A program made the position numbers and the translations under genes. The notes beneath the pieces are model-generated. The model saw nothing but the letters and a program-made list of their open reading frames with translations. It was not told the origin of the DNA and made no database searches. DNA of 64,000 nt, from contig CM035169.1 of the NCBI GenBank assembly GCA_020205615.1, positions 19,549,546 to 19,613,545 of the forward strand. The letters run 5' to 3'. The stretch's first letter is position 1; every line of letters begins with the position of its first letter. Shown here piece after piece: positions 37,741 to 48,456 of this stretch. This DNA comes from Panax quinquefolius (lineage: Eukaryota > Streptophyta > Magnoliopsida > Apiales > Araliaceae).

Positions 37741-37929
37741 ATTTTCAAACACTGCCATAAAATAAGGGTTAATTGACATGCAACATATTATCACTATACT
37801 CTGACCGACCAATCAAATACCAAATAAACTTAAGTAGGTCATACTAGCGAAGGAATTCCCTATCTCTCCCCTCCTAGTTCTTATCTCACACCTCAGCCAG
37901 GGATCATATCCCTAAGCTCTGATACCAAC

Positions 37930-40365
37930 TATGACTTCTCCAAAATTAGGTATACGTCACCCATCTTGGGTCGCCACTTACATGGTACATAAATTCAAAT
38001 ACAAACTTAATTATACATCTGTCGTGTAACATACGACAATACATAAACTGAGAGTTCAAATAGGAATATTGTCATTTAGACAATATCCATACTCAAGGAG
38101 TCCTCATTACATTTATTATCACACTATTTAACAGAATGGTGAGGACTACTAATGCTATCCTCTGGACCATTACTCCGTTCCCCGACTCGTCCTAGCTATA
38201 TTCTCATTTCACGAAATAAAGGTGAAAGAAAGAAAGGGTGAGCTCAACTAGCCCAATAAGAAATATTATGACTAAGATAATGCGTAATAAATTATCATTA
38301 GTCTTCAACAATGTTAAACTGATAAAATACAATAGACAACCAGTTTAACTGCAGCGGAATATGCAATCCATTAAAAGAGTCAAGTAGAAAATAAAGTCTA
38401 CTATCTTTTAGGTTTTAAAAGGTTTTCATCAATTTTTATCACTAAGACTCGGTTTAATGAATAAACCACAATATCTCGATCATCCCCGTATTACTTGGCC
38501 AAGGATTTTCATCAAATTATCAATGGTCACGTGACTATACCGAATCACCCTCGGTCATAATCATACCAAAACTATCCATCATCGCATTACGTGCCATCGA
38601 TGACTTTTATCACATCATTTATAACAAGCCATGATTATACCGAAATGATCCCCGGTCATAATCATACTAAGTTTATCTATACACGTAAGCCAAAGATAAC
38701 ATATTATAACATGAGGATGATGACAATGATATAATAATTCAATAAAACAAGTTCAAGAATTATTTTATCCGTGAATTAAATAACGCCCAAATTGTCAACA
38801 AGATAATGTTTTTGTAGAGTAAAATTCAAGAATAATCGGAAGAATATTTCCATGAAAGATATCTTTGGATGAAACGCAAATATCAAGAATATTCTACTAA
38901 TTTCATGGAGTATATAAGTCAAAGTTTTAACCAACCGGTATAATAAAGAATGGAATAACAAAGGAAATCACCACGCATGCAGATTCAGATGTACAAAAGT
39001 TATTCAAATGTATAATAATAATCGGAACCAAATCGTGTGAAATTCAATTAACGCGACGTAATGATCCAATGTAATAATAAATGCTTTGAATAATAATAAA
39101 CAATGGAACCGGTCCTGTAAAACACACGCATGGATATTTCCAATGTAATAATAAATGCGGAATAATAAACAATGGAACCAGTCCCAGTAAAACACACGCA
39201 TGTGATATTTCAAATGTAATAATAAAGAATGGAATAATGAAAGAAGATCACCAAGTATAGGGAAGTCCACGTATAAAGTTATTCCAACGTAATAAATAAG
39301 AATGGAATAATATAAGAATTTCACCAAGTATAGGGTATCTGCGATATACAAAGTTATGTATAGGGTATGCCACTTTTACAAAGTTATTCCAACAGAATAA
39401 TAATAATGAATGGAATAACGAAGTTCTCTTCATGAATAAGAAAGAATAACACTCTTACGAATTACAACAAATAATACCCTTACCGTAAAAAAGACACTGG
39501 ATATCAAAGTAGTGAAGTATCGTATCATACTTCTTCTTTCTCTATAGATTTTCTCTCTATAAACTTCTCTCTATAATTTCTCTCTAGAGTTTCAAAATTA
39601 ATTGTAAGAAAATAATGAAGGAATGAGCTTATGTATAGAAAATAGAATGCATAGTAATTAATCCATGAAACCAGTCCAGTTGATTTACTTTTAATCGATT
39701 TATCCATATTTAAAGCAAAATCTTTTAAATAAAATATCATATATTCTATTTATATAAAAATATTTTACTATGCAAATACTATGCAACACTACGCAAAACA
39801 CTACGCAACACTACGCGTAATAAAATATAATATATTCTATTTATAGAATAACTTTAATAAAGTATTCGCTTTTATATAAAAGATGTTTCGCTTTTATTAC
39901 GTTAATAATACTGAATAAAACAAAACGTCACTATCGCTATAATAATTCATATTATTAATCGACAATAATGGAATCAAACCGAGTGACTTCTCACATAAGC
40001 ATCAATAATCAATACCGTGTCTTACTTATGCAACCACACGATTCGTACTTTTTTTACTACCGAAGTAGTTCAACAAGATCAACCAGAAAACTTCCGCCGT
40101 TATTTCAATAAAATATTTTTGTCGTTTTCTCAATCCGAAATAATAATTACATTGTGAGGTCCACCAATGATTGAGCCATTGTACGAATATTCCCTCGCTA
40201 AACCGAATAGTCCCCACCAATCGAATATAATATAACCACTTGCATACTTTGCAAAATTTATAAATACTACCCACAACTATAATATTTATCTCAAATTCAC
40301 ACCATAATATTAAAAATTATTTCGACAAAATTTAAATCTTTATTGATAAAATCTGGGATCTCACA
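37930..40365 (-). repeat. 5' LTR of element B
   Basis: A 2436-bp LTR beginning TATGACTTCTCCAAAATT (the usual TG start changed to TA) beside the primer-binding site and ending CTGGGATCTCACA. It retains the block of AATAATAATAAA units (38990-39240) that the 3' LTR has lost. Confidence 0.9.
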
Positions 40366-42126
40366 ATGATGATGACAATGATATAAGAATTCAATAAAAC
40401 AAGTTCAAGAATTATTTTATCCGGAATTATTAACGTCCAAATTATCAACACGATATCTTGTTTTTGTAGAAAGAAAATTCAAGAATGATCGGAAGAATAT
40501 TTCCATGAAAAGATCTTTGGATGAAACGCAAATATCAAGGATATTCCACTAATTTCATGGAGTATAAAGTCAAAGTTTTAACCAACTGGGTATAATAAAG
40601 AATGTAATAACAAAAGAAATCACCATGCATGCGATGTATCGCATGCAGCAGTTATTCCAACGTAATAATAAATAACGGAACCCAGTCCCATAAAAACGCA
40701 TGCATGTGATGTTCCAATGTAATAATAATAAAGATTTTAACAAGGTCCTGTGTAAAACACATGATGGGATGTTCCAATGTAATAATAATAAAGATTTTAA
40801 ATGCAGTCCTTAGGTGTAAAACACACGCATGGATGTTCCAATGTAATAATAGAAGAATGTCACCAAGTATAGGTAAACCACAGATACAAAGAGTTATTCT
40901 AACGAGAATAATAAGAAATGGAATAACAACAGTTCTTCTTCAATGAATAAGAAAGAATAACACCCTTACTTTTGGTAGGAGATTGAATCTTTAGCGGCAG
41001 TGTAAGTAACAAAATACTCTTCTTCTTTCTCTTATTCTCTATACTTTCTCTCTCTATAAACTTGAATGAATTCGTGAAAAATAATGAAGCACTAGCTTAT
41101 TCTCTCTATACTTTCTCTCTCTATAGCTTTCTCTCTCTCCCTATAGGCCTCTATTTACATAAGATTTCTAGCTTAGCACCTGCCGAGTGAAAAGGCAAGT
41201 GGCTTGACGACTGATGATGTGAAAAGAAAAGTGGTTTGACGCTTGTAATGTGAAACGACAAGTGGTTTGACGCCTGTAATGTGAAACGACAAGTGGTTCG
41301 ACGCCTGTAATGTGAAACGACAAGTGGTTCGACGTCTGGTAAAGGTAATTACTATTTGACGAAGGTAATTACTATTGACGAAGGTAATTACTATTCACAA
41401 GGGTAATTACTATCGTAAGGTAATAATTATATCGATTGAAGGTAATTACTATTGACGAAGGTAATTACTATTGACGAGGGTAATTACTATTGACGAAGAG
41501 ACTCTTAGATGATGACATATGAGCCCCCCCATAAAATAATCAAACTTACCACAAATCAGTTTATTTTTAATCAACACATATTTAATCTTTCAACAATTAT
41601 TAATCATTTATAACTTGTCGCCTCAATTATTGATTTAATACTATAACCTATTATACGATGATCTTTGTGACAACAATTGAATCAATAATATAAGAGATAT
41701 GATGCAAAGAATTACTATAGCGATAATTAAGCATAAATGAGTGACTTCTCACGTAAAGATCAATAATCAATACCGTGTCTTTCTACGCAACCACGCCAGA
41801 CATCATTCTTTCTTTACCACCACGGTAGTTCAACGGTTTTAATTGGTAACACCTCCGTAGTTATTTTTATAAAATATTTTTGTCGCTTTCTCGATCCAAC
41901 AATAATTACATTTGTGGGGTCCACCAATGATTGGTAGTTATGCGATTTAATATTTCCTAACAAAAGAATATTCCCCAATTAAACGAATATTTTATAACAA
42001 CTTTATACTTTGCAAAATTTATAAATATTACCTACAACTATAACATTATATCAAATTTATTCCATAATATTCAAAATAATATTTATAGAAAAATTCATCT
42101 TTATTTATAAAAATTGGGGTCTTACA
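40366..42126 (-). repeat. 5' LTR of element A, proximal part
   Basis: Continuation of the LTR that starts at 28295. It contains the AATAATAATAAA units (40650-40860), a promoter region with a TATA-like TCTATTTACATAAG on the plus strand at about 41150 where the family has TCTATTTATAGAAG, a local duplication of the AGAGAG leader (41030-41150), the GTAATTACTATT repeats (41343-41500) and the terminal GGGGTCTTACA. Confidence 0.92.
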
Positions 42127-43012
42127 TAACTGAACTTTTTTTTCTTACAGTCAACTCAATGTACTCGATTTTATTAACAAAAATAAAAAAAACCGTTAAG
42201 TCAAAGTTTAACTTAACGGAAATGTGACGTGGCAACTGACTTGTCTTTAAAAAAAAGTATATGTGGCCGTTAGCATGCGACGTGGCAGTGATAATGTGAA
42301 TTTGGAGGAATTTTTTTATGAAAAAATAGAAAAAAATATTTTAAAGTATAATATAAATTATAAAATTAGCCAAAAAAACAAGAAAATAAATAAATAAATA
42401 AAAATAATTATTTTCAATAAAAATTTTAAAAAGCAGTTTTTTTTTATTAAAAAGAAATTAAAACGCATTTTTTTTAATAAAAATAATTGTTTTTTAATTT
42501 TTATTAAAAAAATTAAAATGTAGATTATTTTAATAAAAATAATTATTTTTAATAAAAATAAAAAATGCAGTTTTTTAATAAAAATAAAAAATGTAGTCTT
42601 TTTAAAAAAAATAATTAAAAGTCAGCTTTTTTAATTAAAAAATGTAATTTTTTAATAATTTTTTCTTTTTTTATTAACTGTTAAAAAATTTAACAGTTAA
42701 TTTTTTTAAAACTGTTAATTTTAATTTTTTAATTTAACAGTTAATTTAACTATTAATTAATTTTAAAACTGTTAAAAATTTAACAGTTAATTTTTTTAAT
42801 CTGTTAATTTTTTTTATTAAAAAAATTACATTTTTTAATTTAAAAAAAACTGTTTTAGAGATTAAAAAATTGCATTTTTAAATCTGTTAATAGTTTAAAG
42901 AGTTTTTTTATTATAAAAAATGCATTTTAAGTCAACCTTGACTTAATTTTTTTTTTTTTTTATAATAAAATTCATCTGTTAATTTTTTTTATTATAAAAA
43001 ACTGCATTTTTA

Positions 43013-43400
43013 ACAATTATTTTTATTAAAAATTCAGCGTTTTGTTGTTTTTTAATAAAAAAAAAAAAAATTATTAAAAATGCATTTTTTATTTAAAAAG
43101 TTACATTTTAACAATTATTTTTATTATAAAATTCAGCGTTTTGTTGTTTTTTAATAAAAAAAAAAAATTATTAAAAAAATTGCATTTTTATTTTAAAAGT
43201 TGCATTTTAAACAATTATTTTATTAAAAATTCAGCGTTTTGTTGTTTTTTAATAAAAAAAAAAAAAAAAATTTATTAAAAATTTGCATTTTTTTTTTATT
43301 TAAAATAGTTGCATTTTTAACAATTATTTTTATTAAAAAATTCAGCGCTTTATTTTTTTTAATAAAAAAGAAAAAATTATAAAAAAAATTGCATTTTTTT
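43013..43400. repeat. AT-rich tandem array of about 100-bp units in MULE-1
   Basis: The phrase TTCAGCGTTTTGTTG or a close variant occurs at about 43033, 43132, 43231 and 43342, giving units of 98-111 bp. Each unit has TTGCATTTT, AACAATTATTTTTATTAAAA and a T6-A10-type run. The same units recur in MULE-2 near 47764, 47862 and 48067. No coding capacity. Confidence 0.85.
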
Positions 43401-43929
43401 ATTAAAAAAATTGACTTTTAATTATTTTTTATTTTTATTAAAAAACTGCTTTTTTTTTTTTTTATTAAAAAATCTAGGTTTTAATTTTTTTTAATAAAAT
43501 AAAAAACAATTATTTTATTAAAAAAATGCGTTTTAAATTTTTTTAATAAATAAAACTTCTTTTAACATTTTTATTAAAAATAATTATTTTATTTATTTAT
43601 TTTTTGTTTTTTGGCTAATTTTTATAATTTATATTATAATTTAAAATATTTTTTATATTTTTCATAAAAATTTCTCCAAATCCACATTATCATTGCTTAC
43701 GTCATACTAATCGCCACATATATACTTTTTTTTAAAAGATGTCGATTTCACACGTTACATTTCATTAAGTCAAACTTTGACTTAACGGTTTTTTTAATTT
43801 TTGTTAGTAAAATTGAGTACAATGAGTTGACTATAAGAAAAAAAAATTCAATTATTCATCTATAAGTTGACCTATAGTACGATGACCGAAAAATAATTTA
43901 ACCCCAAATTCAAGTGGTTAAAGTTTAAA

Positions 43930-44335
43930 CTTCTCCAATTTATAAAGATTTGACAGATAGAGCGAGTGAAAAAGTCTTATCGCTCCTCTTTTTTTTCGAT
44001 CTCTTCCGGTTACTCCCCGCAACAGAAAGTGCTCCCAAACAATCCCTTCCCTTGTCTCCGATTTTGTCTCCGCAACCACCACCGCTCCTCCCGACAGCTA
44101 GTCCGTCCTCCACAAACTTGCCGTCTGCTGCCATAGGCTTCTTCACGCCGGCGTTCTTTTCGAAAACTCCAATTTTGGGCTTGAACGTGAATTGGGCCCC
44201 GACGAGAATTATAAATATTCAAACTTGTTTCAATTGGGTCAGACCCAAAAAATTCCTTCTTCTTCTTCTGCTCCAATCAAGATTGATGGTAATAGTAGTA
44301 ATATATAAAATTGTAGATCTATAAATCAGTATTCG
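43930..44335. other. Gene-like island of unknown identity, source of the MULE-2 copy
   Basis: A GC-richer block directly beside MULE-1. A TATA-like TTTATAAAGA occurs at 43938, and frames of 88 to 124 residues are open on both strands. The plus frame (about 43950-44324) is rich in proline, serine and leucine (SPQPPPLLPTASPSSTNLPS), reminiscent of a plastid or mitochondrial transit region, but lacks an ATG at its start. The minus frame is rich in arginine and glutamate. I do not recognise a family. A diverged copy lies at 51430-51690. It may be the first exon of a gene or a fragment of one. Confidence 0.4.
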
Positions 44336-45878
44336 ATTTCTTTCACAGTTTCAAATTCAAATGGTAATTGCAATTCATTGCTTGTTAGGGAAAATGGAGG
44401 TGTGGAAACGGGGGAGGTTTTTGAATTGCGACCCTATTGACCTAAAATGGGGTCAACTATGTTATCTTCTGTCGATACAAACCAAAACAAGCTTAAGACA
44501 CTTGACCTAAAATGGGGTTGCTGTTTGGTGTTCCTTAGAGACTAATTTAATCTTTGTCTCCGGCCCCTCTCTCCCTCTCGTGTTTAATTTAAAATATAGG
44601 TAGGTCTTGCCAACAAAATGGCCCACGCCAGCCGAAGATATAGAAAGGCTTATATGGGTGGAACAACTTCTCTTAAAGAACATGGGCTTACCTAATTGGG
44701 CCTATTTGTTGAACCACTTTTTTTATATATATAAAAACAAAATTCAAATTAAATTTGTTTAGTTTATACTATATTCCGTCAATAATAAAGAAAAAATAGT
44801 AAATATTAGGGACATATTTTGTTTCATGTATACTTAATAAAAAAAATCATTTGTTACTTAAGTTGTGTCGTACCATAATAAAATTATAATGATAAATTTG
44901 TGAATATTGTATAATTTTATATTTAAAAAATTGAGCTCTGATTATTTTTGTAAAGCTGAAAACATATTATAGAAATATTAGCGTGTATTTAAATATTGTT
45001 TATAGAAATGAAATGGTTTCAATTTCTGCATTAAAAACAGTTATAATCATCTTCCTAAATATTGAACCTCGGTCAAAGAGAAAAATTGTCATCTTTAAAA
45101 TTTAATATTTAAAAAAATATGTGACAAAGACATACATACAAGAGATCACGTACACCACCATATTCAATTAAATAAAGAAAATCTATCCTCCCGCACGGGC
45201 GCAAACATGTGGGACACTGACACTGTGTCCCTCTACTGTACGTTGTTGTTATGGGATCGAGGAGGAGCACAAGACAAAACATGTGTAGTAGGATAATACT
45301 ACCAATACCACTACTTTGTTTGGGTTAATTTATTTAACTATGTTTTGTTTGAATAAAACCCATCACAAGGGCAATGGATCGGAAAATTGGGTTGTACAGT
45401 CTATACACTGTTTTGTATATATATTTAAAAATATTGTATCGTATAAAAATTTTAATTAAAATTAATATTATATATTTTTTAAAAGACACAACAAAAGCAA
45501 AAATAATACTAATAATTAAAAATGTCCAATAATCTGGTCCCCGTAAAAGGACTCAAGGCATCATTCATACCCAATGCACTATCTTGATCAGTTCCGAGCC
45601 TTATTAATTACTACTCCTTTGTATGAAATTTCATCTTGAAAACTATTAATGCAAGTGAGAAAATTTATTGGAAGAATGAGAGAAGTTATGAATAATATAG
45701 AAAAAAAATAATTTATTATCCTAAAAATTTCTAAACGACAAATAAATTAAAACAATTTTTTTTTTCTAAAAATAGTTATTATGAAACCGAGGAAATACTA
45801 TTATTAGTAATATATATGAATTCAAACTCTTATTGTCTCCTTTCTGTCTCGTTTCAGGATATTCTTTTAATTTGCAGC

Positions 45879-45932
<54 letters not shown>

Positions 45933-46080
45933 CTCTTTTAGGTAGACATGAAAATTGAATATAAGTATATTTTAATTTCACTTATTTGTGTTTTTACCTA
46001 TCATTGGGGTCAAAATACAAATAAATAAAATTCAAATACACTCATGTCTAATTTCCATATTTATATAGAATTTTTGTATA
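44336..46080. other. AT-rich intergenic spacer with (AT)n microsatellite
   Basis: No gene recognised. A 49-codon frame from an ATG at 44361 follows the gene-like island but has no known domain. Two nearly identical phrases, GACCTAAAATGGGGT at about 44440 and 44502, form a short direct repeat. An (AT)n run lies at about 45887-45930. Confidence 0.5.
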
Positions 46081-46087
46081 TATATAG

Positions 46088-46335
46088 AGGAGGAATCTAA
46101 AGCACTCCTTTTAAATATCATTCTTTCCTAAATAACACTCTTTTATTAAAATTACGTCGTTTTGGAGATTCTTTTAAAAAATAAGTGGAGTCGCGGGTGG
46201 TATTTTTGTAAATAAAAAAAAATAAGTGGGATCACTTTATTTTAATATTATTTTATATTTTAAAAGAATTTCTAAAACGACGTAGTAAAATAAAATTGTA
46301 CTATTTAAGAATAGTGTTTTAGATCTGTTCTGTAT
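46088..46335. mobile_element. Foldback MITE, about 250 bp
   Basis: Inverted halves: AAATTACGTCGTTTTGGAGA near 46149 pairs with TTTCTAAAACGACGTAGTAA near 46269. The outer parts AATCTAAAGCACTCCTTTTA and TTTAAGAATAGTGTTTTAGA also pair imperfectly. The two sides meet around a GTGGAGTCGCGGGTGG centre. TATATA-type flanks on both sides could be the target site. No coding capacity. Confidence 0.75.
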
Positions 46336-47215
46336 ATGTATAAAATTGAAATGAATTTATTTATTTAATGTCCATACAATTAAATATAAATATCATAAAT
46401 TATTTAAAAATATTAACCATTTCAATTTTAAATTAATTTTTTAAAAAATAAACAATGATTCGGAACCGGGAAGGGGAGGGGGTATTTAATTCGGAATGAC
46501 TTGTTTTTCGTACGTGAGTGATGCATTTAGTAAGAAAAGAGGTAATGAAACAAACGAACTTATTGTAAAATATTTATGCTGGACAGATAGTAGGAGTACT
46601 TGTTTAAGTATGGCAGGTACTAAAGTTTGACTATGGACTACTTCCCCATTTCTGCAAAACCAATATAGCATTTGACTCAAATGAAGGGGTGGGGGACCCG
46701 CAAAACTTACTTTAAAATATGGTAAGGCATGAGGCTCTGAGCTCGCGTGTCAACGATTTTAGACTCATTAGTCTTTAATATACCATGGACATGGGATTAA
46801 GGGCTATTTGTTTATTTTTAAATGTGTTTGAATAAGTTTGAATTTGAACGAATAAGTCATTAGATTGTTTATTTAATAATTTTTAAAATTTAATGATATT
46901 ATTATTTATATTCTCTCATAAATAATTAAAATTTATATTTATTATCCATCTTGTTTATTATTTTAAACAAATTTTGTTATGTATAAAATGTTTTTGATTT
47001 TTGTTTAACAAAAAATTGAATAACCAATTTAATGAATGTTGTTGTAGTTTTCTGTTTTGATTTTATGTATTATACAATATTATTAATATTTGTTAATATT
47101 TTATTGCTAAAATTATATTTTTAAAACTCCTCCGTACCGTAATAAAAATTACTTGAACTTTTCACGATATTAAGAAGAGAAATAAAATGACAAATTCACG
47201 CTTATAATAATGTCA
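46336..47215. other. Intergenic spacer, nothing recognised
   Basis: AT-rich sequence between the MITE and MULE-2. The 64-residue minus-strand frame at 46486-46680 has no recognisable features. No repeats or RNA genes seen. Confidence 0.5.
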
Positions 47216-47344
47216 TTAAATATGGGGGAAAAGGTTCCAAAAAGCCCCTGATGTTTACCCCAATGTCCTACTTGCACCCTAAACTATTTTTTTTTTCAAA
47301 AGTACCCTTAACGTTATATTTTTGGGTCATCCGTTAACGGTTTG

Positions 47345-47634
47345 TTTTGGAATACCTCTGTAGATTATTTTTATAGAAAAATAATTTTATCGCTTTTAAC
47401 TACGACAATACTTCCGTTGTGGGGTCCACTAATGATTGAGTAAAATCGTATTTAATATTCCCGACAAAAAGAATATTCCCAATTAAACGAATATTTTATA
47501 ACAACTTCATTACTTTTGCAAAATTTATAAATATTACCCACAACTATAACATTATATCAAATTTATTCCATAATATTCAAAAATAATATTTATAAAAAAT
47601 TCATCATTATTTATAAAAGTTGGGTCTTCTGACT
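47345..47634 (-). repeat. LTR end fragment captured in MULE-2
   Basis: Matches the last about 280 bp of the element A LTR (41850-42126): ACCTCTGTAGATTATTTTTA, GTGGGGTCCACTAATGATTG, AACGAATATTTTATAACAAC, ending GTTGGGTCTTCT. There is no second LTR or target duplication, and it is fused directly to MULE-1-type AT-rich sequence (GACTTTTTAACAATT), so it was copied as part of a larger block. Confidence 0.85.
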
Positions 47635-48456
47635 TTTTAACAATTATTTTATTAAAAATTCAATTTTTTTGTTTTTTTTAAAAAAAAAAAAAAAATTTTA
47701 TTAAAAAAATGCATTTTTTATTTAAAAAAGTTGCATTTTAACAATTATTTTATTATAAAATTCAGCGTTTTGTTGTTTTTTTAATAAAAAAAAATTTTTT
47801 TTTAAAAAATAGCATTTTATTTAAAAAGTTTCATTTTTAACAATTATTTTATTAAAAATTCAGCGTTTTGTTGTTTTTTAATAAAAAAAAAAAAAATTTA
47901 TTAAAAAATTGCATTTTATTTATTTAAAAAGTTGCATTTTTAACTATTATTTTTATTAAAAAATTCAAATTTTTGTTGTTTTTTTAATAAAAAAAAAAAA
48001 ATTATTAAAAATTTGCATTTTTTTTATTTAAAAAGTTGCATTTTTAACAATTATTTTTATTAAAAATTCAGCATTTTATTTTTTTTAATAAAAAAGAAAA
48101 AAAAATTATAAAAAATTGCATTTTTTTTATTAAAAAACTGACTTTTAATTATTTTTTATTTTTATTAAAAAATTTTTTTTTATTAAAATAATTATTTTTA
48201 TTAAAAAATCTACGTTTTAATTTTTTTAATAAAATAAAAAAACAATTATATTTATAAAAAAATCGCGTTTTATAAAATCGCTTTTTAAGATTTTTATTGA
48301 AAATAATTATTTTTATTTATTTATTTTCTTGTTTTTTTGGCTAATTTTTATAATTTATATTATATACTTTAAAATATTTTTTTAAATTTTTTCATAAAAA
48401 ATTTCCTCCAAATCCTCATTATCACTGCCACGTCACATACCAACTGCCACATGTAC

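Larger units (their letters stand above)
29097..40365 (-). mobile_element. Chromovirus-type element B (minus strand), inserted in the 5' LTR of A, internally replaced
   Basis: Flanked by AGGAT at 29092-29096 and ATGAT at 40366-40370 (one mismatch). The 3' LTR is 29097-31075 and the 5' LTR 37930-40365, with a primer-binding site at 37916-37927. Gag and the start of pol are present (37577 down to about 35850), and the last about 75 bp of the internal region with the polypurine tract are present (31076-31150). RT, RNase H and integrase are missing; their place is taken by a 57-bp array, unrelated LTR-like sequence and solo LTR D. B is therefore defective. Confidence 0.9.
18477..42126 (-). mobile_element. 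Chromovirus-type Ty3/gypsy element A (minus strand), containing insertions B, D and E
   Basis: A complete element on the minus strand flanked by TAACT at 18472-18476 and 42127-42131. The 3' LTR is 18477-21023. The 5' LTR is 28295-29096 plus 40366-42126, interrupted by element B. The primer-binding site is at 28281-28292 (reverse complement TGGTATCAGAGC, matching initiator Met tRNA), and a polypurine tract reads on the minus strand just inside the 3' LTR (21024-21040). Without insertions it is about 9.9 kb, like element C. The coding region is broken, so the copy cannot move by itself. Confidence 0.92.
18420..43904. mobile_element. MULE-1: non-autonomous Mutator-like element, split by retrotransposons
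   Basis: The ends are inverted copies. Left: GGGTTAAATATTTTTTTCGT at 18420, continuing after element A at 42132 (TTACAGTCAACTCAATGTAC). Right: the reverse complement at about 43640-43904. The flanks are identical, CAAATTCAAG at 18410-18419 and 43905-43914, a 9-10 bp duplication as Mutator-like elements make. Removing element A and its duplication leaves about 1.83 kb with terminal repeats of roughly 260-280 bp. The interior is very AT-rich and has no transposase. Class assignment rests on duplication length and long terminal repeats, not on a protein. Confidence 0.83.
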
